DNA from: Planctomycetota bacterium
GTDB taxonomy: Bacteria; Planctomycetota; PUPC01; DSUN01
DNA: 64,000 nt
Assembly (NCBI GenBank): GCA_035384565.1
Contig: DAOOIT010000020.1
Location: 1 to 64,000 of the forward strand
Reading direction: 5' to 3'
The position numbers were made by a program, and so were the translations under genes. This document shows, piece by piece, positions 16,758-24,463 of the stretch (the first letter of the stretch is position 1; each line of letters opens with the position of its first letter). Under the pieces are notes generated by a model. That model saw only the letters and a list, made by a program, of their open reading frames with translations. It had not been told where the DNA came from and ran no database searches.

Positions 16758-19084
16758 ACCATCCCCCTCCTCTTGCGGAGGAAGCAATCGGCGGCCACGA
16801 TGGCGACCATGAGGACCATCGTAACCGGCAGATTCCAGAGGGCAATGGTGGCCGTGGTGGTGAGTCGCCGTGGAGCCAACGTCAACGCGGTGGGCAGAGC
16901 GGCGGCCTCCTCGGGCGTGAAGACACGGCCGCCGGTGCCCTCCGCGAGCTCAGCCATGGCCTCGGGCTTCGCGCGCGGGTCGTCCAGCTCCTCATCGCCC
17001 TCCCCCGCCACGATCTCGTCGCGGGTGGTCCTGCCACCGAGCGTCACGGCCACCTGCCACGGACCGGGCTCGTCGAGGGTGATCGTGTACTCGTAGAGGC
17101 CGGGAGCATCACGGCCGTCGCGAGGGTAGATATGCCGCGTCCTGCCCGAGGGGCTGGTGACAGCGACCCGCAGGTCGGCCTCGCGGATGGGGTGGAATGC
17201 GGGGTCCACCAGCCGGGTCGCCAGGGTGATGGACTCGCCAACGGCGGCGCGCGACTGGTAGTGCAGCACCTGCGGCATGTTGGGCTCGAGGCGCGGGTCC
17301 GGTGCGAGGAAGCGCACCACGTTGCCCCAGAAGCGGCGGAAGTGGTCCTCGCCCTCCGCCGGCCGCATCATCTCCCAGCGCCACGTGGTGTCCATTGCGA
17401 GCGACAGCACCTTGCCCCGGCCGACGTTCTGGATGGCCATGACCGGCATTGCGGATTGCGGACTACGGGTCGCGGTTTGGGAGCCGGGCGGGCTGCTCTC
17501 GTTGAACTCCCGGACGGCGAGGAGGGTGGCGCCGGGCTTGATGCGCTCGATGCGGTTGCAGCCGTCGAGCGTCGGCAGGTCGAGCCAGGCGTCGCGGTTG
17601 GCCTGCGAGTCCCACGCGAGTTGCATGAGGGGGTGGCAGAGGCCGAGCGGCGTGGCGATGATCTTGAAGGTGCTGGCGGCCTGCGGCTGGCGCGTCGGCT
17701 CGACCGCGAAGGGCAGGATGGCAGCGAGGGGCGAGCCCTGGTACTGTCCGGCGGCGTAGACGTTCTGCCCTCCAAGCGTCACGAGCCCGCCGCCGCGGCG
17801 GGCCACGAAGTCCACGAGCCGCTGCATGCGCGTCTCCATGACGTCGCCGCCGACGCGGAAGCAGGCGCGCGGGATGTCGCCCAGGATGATCACATCGTAC
17901 TGGTAAAGGTCGGCCTCGCGGTCGGGCAGGCCGTCGGCCACGTCCTTATGGCGGAGCGCGCCCTGGGCGTACCAGCCGCCCTTGGGCAGCAGCGTGAGGC
18001 TCGCCAGGTCCACCACGGGGTCGCGCGCGAGCCAGTGGGCGACGATCTTGCGCTCGTCGCGCGGAATGTCCACCAGGAGCACCCGAATCTTCGCATCCAC
18101 CACCTGCACCTTGTGTTCGGCGGCCTGGAGGCGGGCGGTGGCCGGATCGCGGACCCCTTCCAGCGCAAAGCGGTACGTGCGCGTGCCGGCACGCGTGGGC
18201 CTGGCCACCAGGGGCACGGCGACAGGCTCTGTGCCGAGGCGGATGTTCTCGCGGACCGCCACGGGCTCCTGGCGGCCGTCCTCATGAAGCAGCACGCGGA
18301 CCGTCTGCTCGCCCAGTTCGGTGGCCGAGAGCGAGGCCGTGAGGCGCAGTTCGTCGCCCAGGCGAACGTAGGGGGCGGCCTCGGAGACGCGGACCTTGGC
18401 CACCCTCGGGGCGCCCGGGCTGCCGAAAACCACAGGGTAGACGGGCAAGCCGCGCGCGGCGAGCAGCGGGGCAACGAGGCTGCTGCGCGTGCTCGCCGTG
18501 TCGTTGCCGTCGGTGAGAAGAACGATCGCCTGGAGGTCGCTCTCGCGGCGCGCCACCTCTTCGACCGCGGCAATGAGGCGTGTCATGCCCTGGGCCTGTG
18601 GGCGGGCCGCTTCTGCCTCGCGGGCAGCGGGAGCCTCGCCCGCATAGAGCCGCCAATCGAAGGCATAGGGCACCAGGTTCGCCCTGTGGCCCAGGCGGGC
18701 GAGAGGGCCGGCGGCAAAGGCGCGGGCGGCCTCGAGCCGGCTCTGCCCCGAGGCGTCGCGCAGGCTCATGCTCCCCGACGTGTCGGTGAGCACGGCCACG
18801 TTGGCCGGCACCGCGCGTTCGAGGGTGAGTCGGAGTTCGACCTGGCACAGCATTCCCGCCAGGAGGGCGAAGCCCGCCAGCCGCAGCGTCGCCAGGGCCA
18901 CGCGCGCGCGCCAGCGGACCACGTTCTGGGGCAGCAGATTGAGGGCCGCCACCACGCCAGCAACCAGCGCGAGAACAGCCAGGAACACCCCCGCCGCCGG
19001 CCACGCCGGGTAGAGCGCCCACCGGACGGCGCGGGCCACCGTCCCAGGAGACTCGATGCCGAGCAGCCAGTAGAGAGCGCTCAT
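16754..19084 (-). CDS. VWA-domain membrane protein with glutamine-amidotransferase-like domain
   Basis: A 776-residue protein. ATG 19084 overlaps the previous stop as ATGA; longer readings run into the neighbouring gene. Two N-terminal membrane segments (about 29-51 and 64-80) precede a von Willebrand A domain whose metal site is D101, S103 and S105 (LTDTSGSMS). A region with YDVIILGDI and RRGGGLVTLGGQNVYA fits the class-I glutamine-amidotransferase-like domain often fused in this family. A C-terminal membrane helix (LPVTMVLMVAIVAADCF) ends the protein. VWA proteins of MoxR clusters are thought to act with the AAA+ ATPase in assembling or activating partners. A GATTGCG repeat encodes TRSPQSAMP near the middle. 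Confidence 0.75.
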   Translation of the reverse strand: MSALYWLLGIESPGTVARAVRWALYPAWPAAGVFLAVLALVAGVVAALNLLPQNVVRWRARVALATLRLAGFALLAGMLCQVELRLTLERAVPANVAVLTDTSGSMSLRDASGQSRLEAARAFAAGPLARLGHRANLVPYAFDWRLYAGEAPAAREAEAARPQAQGMTRLIAAVEEVARRESDLQAIVLLTDGNDTASTRSSLVAPLLAARGLPVYPVVFGSPGAPRVAKVRVSEAAPYVRLGDELRLTASLSATELGEQTVRVLLHEDGRQEPVAVRENIRLGTEPVAVPLVARPTRAGTRTYRFALEGVRDPATARLQAAEHKVQVVDAKIRVLLVDIPRDERKIVAHWLARDPVVDLASLTLLPKGGWYAQGALRHKDVADGLPDREADLYQYDVIILGDIPRACFRVGGDVMETRMQRLVDFVARRGGGLVTLGGQNVYAAGQYQGSPLAAILPFAVEPTRQPQAASTFKIIATPLGLCHPLMQLAWDSQANRDAWLDLPTLDGCNRIERIKPGATLLAVREFNESSPPGSQTATRSPQSAMPVMAIQNVGRGKVLSLAMDTTWRWEMMRPAEGEDHFRRFWGNVVRFLAPDPRLEPNMPQVLHYQSRAAVGESITLATRLVDPAFHPIREADLRVAVTSPSGRTRHIYPRDGRDAPGLYEYTITLDEPGPWQVAVTLGGRTTRDEIVAGEGDEELDDPRAKPEAMAELAEGTGGRVFTPEEAAALPTALTLAPRRLTTTATIALWNLPVTMVLMVAIVAADCFLRKRRGMV
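17447..17475. repeat. GCATTGCGGATTGCGGACTAC repeat, in frame
   Basis: Member of the GATTGCG family inside the VWA gene, encoding ATRSPQSAM. It sits between two predicted domains. Confidence 0.65.
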
Positions 19085-21336
19085 TGGCTGGCCTCCTGGC
19101 TGCGCTGGCGTTCGCGGCGCGCGTTGAGCGCCCACCCGATGAGGCCCTCGAGCGCGTAGGCGATGAAGAGCAGGGCGGCCAGCAGTGGCCACAGCTCGCC
19201 GCCCGCGGGCGTCAAGCGGAGCGGCTCGCCTGCGGCCGCCACCCGAACCCCCTGCCCAAAGAGGTCCGCCAGCTCCGCCTCGGTGATGCGCTCGGTGCGG
19301 CTCTCGCGCGGGTCGTGGTTCACGGCCAGCGGACGGCCCGTCGCGGCGCGGCGTGCCGCGCCTTCCGACGGCTTCTGGAGCGCATAGTGGCCCACGGGCA
19401 GGCTGGGGACGAGGAGGGTTCTGTCGGGTCCGATGGCCAGCCGCAGCGGCGAGGCCGGCGCCCCCCGTGGCGAGAGTTCCAACTCGTCGAGGAAGGCGAA
19501 TGCGGGCTCGGAGACGTCGAGCACGGCCGGCCGCGCGGCCGTGAGCACGTCGGGCCGGCGTGGCCGCAGGTCGCCCGAGAGGTACCCCAGCAACTGCCAC
19601 ATCAGGGCGGGGAACACCCGCGTGCGGGCGAGGTTGCCGCGGTCGAGTTCGAAACCAAAGGCCAGCAGCGCGGCCCGGCCCTGCCCCACGGCCATCTCGG
19701 CGGCCAGCGGCGCACCGTCGGTGCCGACGAGCATCGCCGAGGCCGTCGGGGCAAGCTGTCGGAGCTCCCGGACGGCGGCGAACCGCACGGCCGAGAGGTC
19801 GCCTTTGAGCCTGTCGCGGAAGGGAGCCAGCACGGGGTGCTGCGCCCCGGCAGGCCGGAGGCCGATGGGCGGGTCGAGCGTCCGCTCGTTGCCCACCTGG
19901 GCTGGGGAGAGCGAGGCGAAGGTTCGGTTGAACTTCATGGCGTGGGTGCCGCCGCCGCACACGAAGAGCAGCGCGCGCCCCTGCCGAGCGAAGGCCTCGA
20001 GGTCCTTCAGCGCCTGCTCGCTGAGCGTGCTCACGTCGTGGAGGACAATGACGTCGTACTTGCTCAGGGGCTGGCCGGCAAGGGCCTCGGGCGTCACCGC
20101 GGTGGTGTGAATCCCTGTGCCGTGGGGCTGGCCGAGTTCGCGGCCGGGGTTGAGGGCGAAGCGCAGGATGCGCACGCCGTCGAGCAGCCCCTCACTGCGG
20201 CCTGCGGACCGCGGATTGCGGATTTCAGACAGGCCTGATGGGAGACCTGGCTCGGCGCGGCCCTCCGCGGGCGGAGCGGCATCGTGAACGATGAGGACCC
20301 TGCGCGCATCGGCCACGTCGAGCGGGACGGCGAACCGGTTGTCCCCCGGCCGCCCGTCATCGCCATCGAGGCACACCTCGGCTATCGCCTGCCCCGCGCG
20401 CGTGGCGCGGAGGGTCAGGTCCACATCCGCTTCGCCGCCGGGCGCCAGGGCGATCTCCTTGATGAGGGGTTCGCGGCGCTCGCCGACGGCCAGTTGAAGC
20501 TTCGCCTTGCGCTCGGCGGTGCCCGCGTTGAGCACGCGGGCCACGATGTGCGCGTCGTCGCCCATCTGGACGCGCGAGCCGCGCACGCGGGCCTCCAGGA
20601 TGGCGAGGTTGTCGGCCTGGGCCCCCGCGAGGTCGAGGAGCACTATCTCGAGCTTGCGGCCGAGTTCGGCCTGCGCGTCCCGGATGCGGCGCAGGTCCTC
20701 GCTGTTGCGCGCTTCGAAGGCGGAGGCCGCCAGATCGGTGAGGACCACGATCTGCGAGCGCGCCTCGCGCCGGCCGCGCAACAGGTCGCAGCCCGCGGCC
20801 ACCGCCCGCACCAGGCCGCGCCCCGCCCCGTCGGTGGCGGCGAGGCCGGAGAGGGCGCGAATCGCCTCGTGGGGCGCCGGGTGAAGGGGAACGATCGGCT
20901 CGGCGTCCTGGGCAGCGGCGATCAGCGCACACCGGCTGGGCGCGGCCACCTCGCGCAGCAGCGCGTCGGCTTGGGCCTTCGCCAGGTCCATCAGCGGCGC
21001 AGGGCGGCCGTCGGCCGGGCGCGTGCCCAGGGCCTGCATGCTGGCCGAACAGTCCACCACGACGACCAGATTGCGCGCGGCGGGACCGAACGGCGTCCAG
21101 GCCGTGAAGAGCCGGGCCATCGCCAGCGCGAGGAGAGCCAGCACGGCGAGACGCAGGAGGAGCTGCCCCACATCCACCAGCCGCATCGCGAACACGTTCG
21201 TCCGCTCGTCGGCCCGCAGGAACTGGATGGTCGGGAAGTCCTGGACCTGGTACTTGTGGCGCGCGATCAGGTGGAGTGCGACCGGGATGGCCAGCGCCAC
21301 GAGCCCGAGCAGCATGCCGGGGAACAGCAGGCTCAT
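19081..21336 (-). CDS. BatA-like VWA membrane protein
   Basis: A 751-residue protein. ATG 21336 overlaps the DUF58 stop as ATGA. It begins with the BatA N-terminal domain: membrane segment 3-24, a short loop with PTIQFLR, and a second membrane segment at about 58-76. The VWA domain follows with metal-site residues D95, S97 and S99 (VVDCSASM). A long beta-rich middle contains further CARDB-like segments and an amidotransferase-like KYDVIVLHDVSTLSEQ. The C-terminal helix (LLAALLFIAYALEGLIG) re-enters the membrane. Family role: partner of MoxR and DUF58 proteins, historically linked to aerotolerance in Bacteroides. A repeat at 20195 encodes EIRNPRSAG. Confidence 0.8.
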   Translation of the reverse strand: MSLLFPGMLLGLVALAIPVALHLIARHKYQVQDFPTIQFLRADERTNVFAMRLVDVGQLLLRLAVLALLALAMARLFTAWTPFGPAARNLVVVVDCSASMQALGTRPADGRPAPLMDLAKAQADALLREVAAPSRCALIAAAQDAEPIVPLHPAPHEAIRALSGLAATDGAGRGLVRAVAAGCDLLRGRREARSQIVVLTDLAASAFEARNSEDLRRIRDAQAELGRKLEIVLLDLAGAQADNLAILEARVRGSRVQMGDDAHIVARVLNAGTAERKAKLQLAVGERREPLIKEIALAPGGEADVDLTLRATRAGQAIAEVCLDGDDGRPGDNRFAVPLDVADARRVLIVHDAAPPAEGRAEPGLPSGLSEIRNPRSAGRSEGLLDGVRILRFALNPGRELGQPHGTGIHTTAVTPEALAGQPLSKYDVIVLHDVSTLSEQALKDLEAFARQGRALLFVCGGGTHAMKFNRTFASLSPAQVGNERTLDPPIGLRPAGAQHPVLAPFRDRLKGDLSAVRFAAVRELRQLAPTASAMLVGTDGAPLAAEMAVGQGRAALLAFGFELDRGNLARTRVFPALMWQLLGYLSGDLRPRRPDVLTAARPAVLDVSEPAFAFLDELELSPRGAPASPLRLAIGPDRTLLVPSLPVGHYALQKPSEGAARRAATGRPLAVNHDPRESRTERITEAELADLFGQGVRVAAAGEPLRLTPAGGELWPLLAALLFIAYALEGLIGWALNARRERQRSQEASQ
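20195..20228. repeat. GCGGATTGCGGATTTCAG repeat, in frame
   Basis: Units ctgcgg, cctgcggacc, gcggattgcg, gatttcag in the BatA-like gene, encoding SEIRNPRSAGRSEG. Member of the GATTGCG family. Confidence 0.6.
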
Positions 21337-22235
21337 CGCGCCCTCTCCCTGCGGTAGAGGAGGTAGTCGCGCAGCACCAGCTCGATGGGCTGCGAGGTGT
21401 CCACGAAGCGGTAGTCGGCGCCGCACGCCACGGTGCCGCTCTCGATGCGGCGGCGGAAGCGCTCGAGGCGGTCGAGGTAGAGCGGCCGCTGGCGCAGCGG
21501 GTCGCTCATCAGGGCGGCGCCCGTCTCCATGTCGCGGAAGGTGGTAAGCGGCTTGAAGGGGAACGCCACCTCGTCATGGTCGAGGAGATGGAGGACGATC
21601 ACGTCGTGCCCCCGGGCGGTCAGGTGGCGGATACCGTCCACCACGGCGCGCGCATCGCCGTAGCAGTCGCTGAGGACAAGCACGATGCCCCGGCGAGTAA
21701 GGCGCCGGCCGATGGCCTCGAGCACGCGGGCGAGGTCGGTCTGGCCCTGGGGCTCGATGGCCTCGAGCCGCGAAAGCAGGGTGTAGAGGTGGCGCTGCCC
21801 CTGCCGGGGCGGCAGGAACTCGCGCAGCGCGTCGCCGAAGGTCGCCAGGCCGGGCGAGTCCTGCTGCCGGTGCACGAGGAAGGCCACGGACGCGGCCAGA
21901 TAGCTGGCGTACTCCAGCTTCGTCAACCTGTCGCGGTCCGCCGGCCGATAGCCCATCGAACGGCTGGTGTCGAGCAGGCACACGACGTTCATGTTCGATT
22001 CCATCTCGAACCGCTTGACGAAGTAGCGTTCGGTGCGGGCGAGCATCTTCCAGTCAATCGTGCGCGGCTCGTCGCCGGGCGAGTACTCGCGGTGGTCCAC
22101 GAACTCGACGCTGAAGCCGTAGAACGGGCTGCGGTGGCGCGACGCGTAGAGGCCCTCGACGAGCAGGCGCGCGCGCAGCTCGATGTGGGCAAGCGAGCGG
22201 AGGATGTTCGCATCGAGGAATCGCATCGCGGGCAT
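21333..22235 (-). CDS. DUF58 domain protein
   Basis: A 300-residue protein with the DUF58 signature: GLYASRHRSPFYGFSVEF (28-45), then HREYSPGDEPRTIDWKMLAR (48-67). A VWA-like fold follows with a DTSRSMG metal-site motif (D89, S91, S93). DUF58 proteins are encoded next to MoxR ATPases almost universally and probably present or bind clients for the ATPase. No membrane segment is predicted here, unlike many relatives. ATG 22235 or 22226 could be the start; neither has a strong ribosome site. The stop overlaps the BatA-like start as ATGA. Confidence 0.85.
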   Translation of the reverse strand: MPAMRFLDANILRSLAHIELRARLLVEGLYASRHRSPFYGFSVEFVDHREYSPGDEPRTIDWKMLARTERYFVKRFEMESNMNVVCLLDTSRSMGYRPADRDRLTKLEYASYLAASVAFLVHRQQDSPGLATFGDALREFLPPRQGQRHLYTLLSRLEAIEPQGQTDLARVLEAIGRRLTRRGIVLVLSDCYGDARAVVDGIRHLTARGHDVIVLHLLDHDEVAFPFKPLTTFRDMETGAALMSDPLRQRPLYLDRLERFRRRIESGTVACGADYRFVDTSQPIELVLRDYLLYRRERAR

Positions 22236-22315
22236 AGGCGCCTACGTTCTCCGGAGGCGCGCGCCTGAGGCGGCACGCGAGCCGCGCGGCGGGACCCAAC
22301 CGACAGCTACTTTCT

Positions 22316-22358
22316 TCTCACGCATCACGCATCCCGAGTGGCGAATGACGCATCACGC
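22316..22358. repeat. ACGCATC tandem repeat between moxR and DUF58 genes
   Basis: Units cacgcat, cacgcat and, after a gap, gacgcat, cacgc lie in the 117-base spacer and run into the last codons of moxR. Another short-repeat family at a gene boundary of this operon. Confidence 0.5.
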
Positions 22359-23366
22359 CCCGGCTTCCGGCACGGCCTCCAGAATGCAATCCACCACGTG
22401 GTCGGCCTCCTTCCCTTCCGCCAGGGCCGTGTAATTGGTGACGAGGCGGTGGCGCAGGACGGCGTGGGCGACGGCGCGCACGTCGGCGATGGTGGCCTGG
22501 AGGTTGCCACGGAGGAGCGCGCGGCTCTTGGCCCCGAGCGACAGGTATTGCCCGGCCCGTGGCCCGGCGCCCCAGGCCAGGTACTTGCGGCTGGCCTCGG
22601 GAGACGCCGCGTCCTTGGGGTGCGTGGCCTCGACGAGGCGCACGATGTAGTCGAGGACGTGGTCGCTGATGGGGATCAGGCGCACGGCGTCGCGCAGGCG
22701 CAGCACCTGCGGCCCGTCGAGCACGGGCTGCGGCTCGCCCAGCCGGCCCGCCGTCGTGACCTTGATGATCTCCTTCAACTCGGCCTGCTTCGGGTAATCC
22801 ACCCACACCATGAACATGAAGCGGTCGAGTTGCGCTTCGGGCAGGGGATATGTGCCCTCCTGCTCGATGGGGTTCTGCGTGGCCATGACCATGAACGGCT
22901 CGTCGAGCGCGTAGGTGGTGCGGCCGACGCTCACGTGCTTCTCCTGCATGGCCTCGAGCAGCGCGGCCTGGGTCTTCGGCGGCGTGCGGTTGATCTCATC
23001 GGCCAGCACCAGGTTGGTGAAGACCGGGCCGCGCACGAAGACGAACTGCTTGCGCCCCGTGGCGTGGTCCTCCTCCAGCACGTCGGTGCCCGTAATATCC
23101 GAGGGCATCATATCGGGCGTGAACTGGATGCGTTTGAAGCCGATCGAGAGGGTCCGCGCCAGGGTGCTCACGAGCAGCGTCTTGGCCAGCCCCGGCACGC
23201 CCACCATGAGCACGTGGCCGCCGGCGAAGAGGGCCACGAGCACCTGCTCGACGAGGTCCTCCTGTCCGACGATGACCTTGCGAATCTCCGCCAGAATGCG
23301 GTCGCGCGAGGCTCGCGCCTGCTCCACGAGTTGCACGTCCTGCGCGCTGGATGGCTGTTCGCCCAT
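22353..23366 (-). CDS. moxR: MoxR-family AAA+ ATPase
   Basis: A 337-residue MoxR ATPase. ATG 23366 is preceded by GAGGAG at good spacing, and the longer reading lacks family similarity. Walker A is GVPGLAKT (56-63), Walker B is LVLADEINR, followed by the sensor-1 region (VMATQNPIEQEGTYPLPEAQ) that is diagnostic for MoxR. It would use ATP to remodel or assemble partner proteins, most likely the VWA and DUF58 proteins encoded downstream. It is the first gene of a long minus-strand transcription unit; a sigma-70-like promoter lies about 55-83 bases upstream of its start. Very confident on family. Confidence 0.93.
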   Translation of the reverse strand: MGEQPSSAQDVQLVEQARASRDRILAEIRKVIVGQEDLVEQVLVALFAGGHVLMVGVPGLAKTLLVSTLARTLSIGFKRIQFTPDMMPSDITGTDVLEEDHATGRKQFVFVRGPVFTNLVLADEINRTPPKTQAALLEAMQEKHVSVGRTTYALDEPFMVMATQNPIEQEGTYPLPEAQLDRFMFMVWVDYPKQAELKEIIKVTTAGRLGEPQPVLDGPQVLRLRDAVRLIPISDHVLDYIVRLVEATHPKDAASPEASRKYLAWGAGPRAGQYLSLGAKSRALLRGNLQATIADVRAVAHAVLRHRLVTNYTALAEGKEADHVVDCILEAVPEAGA

Positions 23367-23420
23367 GGGCACTCCTCGAATGGCAACCTGAGGACAGGCC
23401 AGCGGCCCTCGCTCCTCCGC

Positions 23421-23449
23421 ATGGTAGCCCGCCGGCCCGCAGAGGTCAA
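23421..23449 (-). promoter_or_regulatory. Predicted promoter of the moxR operon
   Basis: On the minus strand TTGACC and TACCAT are separated by 17 bases, in the 89-base gap between the upstream cyclodeaminase-family gene and moxR. The leader would be about 48 bases. Confidence 0.55.
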
Positions 23450-23455
23450 CCCATC

Positions 23456-24448
23456 TCACAGTTGAAGCTCAACGCCCAGGCCGCGACGCTCGGCGTTGGC
23501 CAGCGCCTCGCACGCGGCGGCCAGGTCCTGCACGGCCACGCCCACCGACTTGAAGAGCGTGACCTGCCCGGGCGCCTGGCGCCCGGCCTTGCGGCCCGCG
23601 AGGATCTCGCCCAGCTCGGCGTGGATGTGCGCCTCGGTGATGAGGCCCTTCTGCATCGGAATCAGCAGATCGCCCGCTTCGGCCAGAGCGGCCGGGCGAT
23701 GGTCCACCACGACGAGCGCGCGGCGCACCGTCTCCTCGGGCACCTCGCGCACGTGCGGCTTGTAGGACCCGATGGCGTTGACGTGGGTGCCCGGCGCGAC
23801 CTCCGCATCGGCGAACACAGGCTGGCTCGACGTGGTGGCCGTGCACACGACGTCGGCCCCTGCCAGCGCCTCGGCGGCCGACCGCACCGCCCGCACGGCG
23901 ATGCCAAGGCGCGTCGCCATCTCAGCGGCGAACGCCGCGGCCCGCGCGGCGTCGGGGTCGCACACGCGCGCCTCGTGGATGCCCCGCACGACGCACACCG
24001 CCTCGAGCTGGGTGCGCGCCTGAGGGCCGGCGCCGAAGATGGCCACCACGGCCGCGTCGCGCCGGGCCAACAGATCGGTGGCGGCGCCCGAGGCCGCCCC
24101 CGTGCGGATGGCCGTGAGCGACGTGCCGTCCAGGATGGCCACCGGCGTGCCCGTCGCGGCGTCCAGCACCGCCACGATCGCCTGTATGAGCGGCAGGCCC
24201 AGCGCCGCGTTGCCACCGTAGACGGTCACGATCTTCAGCCCCATGCGCCCTGCGGCGGGCATGTACGAAGGCATGAACAGCGCGTCCCCACGCGGCTCCC
24301 GCGCCTCGATGTGCACGCGGGTCGGCGCCACGGCCTCGCCGTCCGAAAGCTGGCGAAAGGCGCTCTTCATCGCCCCAATCGCCCGCGCCATCGGCAGGGC
24401 CTGAACGACGTCCCGCGCGGAAAGGAAACGCAACGTGCGACCGGCCAT
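23456..24448 (-). CDS. Ornithine cyclodeaminase / mu-crystallin family oxidoreductase
   Basis: A 330-residue member of the ornithine cyclodeaminase/mu-crystallin family, which includes amino-acid cyclodeaminases, alanine dehydrogenases and ketimine or N-substituted amino-acid reductases using NAD(P). Visible features are the substrate-binding RVHIEAREPRGDALFMPS, the conserved GLKIVTVYGGN and AILDGTSLTAIRTGAASG, and the Rossmann motif VAIFGAGPQARTQLEA. ATG 24448 is preferred (GGGGGA upstream) to GTG 24460. It follows the serine dehydratase by 15 bases and is surely co-transcribed, so its substrate may be an amino or keto acid linked to serine or pyruvate. The exact reaction cannot be fixed from sequence. 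Confidence 0.8.
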   Translation of the reverse strand: MAGRTLRFLSARDVVQALPMARAIGAMKSAFRQLSDGEAVAPTRVHIEAREPRGDALFMPSYMPAAGRMGLKIVTVYGGNAALGLPLIQAIVAVLDAATGTPVAILDGTSLTAIRTGAASGAATDLLARRDAAVVAIFGAGPQARTQLEAVCVVRGIHEARVCDPDAARAAAFAAEMATRLGIAVRAVRSAAEALAGADVVCTATTSSQPVFADAEVAPGTHVNAIGSYKPHVREVPEETVRRALVVVDHRPAALAEAGDLLIPMQKGLITEAHIHAELGEILAGRKAGRQAPGQVTLFKSVGVAVQDLAAACEALANAERRGLGVELQL

Positions 24449-24463
24449 TGTATCCCCCACGAC

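Noticed and set aside
16667..19159. Long plus-strand open frame of about 830 codons opposite the VWA and membrane-protein genes
   Set aside because: It lies antisense to genes with clear domains and is His/Arg/Gly-rich with no recognisable motif, the usual product of high GC.
19085..19960. N-terminal extension of the VWA gene to 19960
   Set aside because: The added part is the BatA-like gene in another frame; ATG 19084 with ATGA overlap explains the start better.
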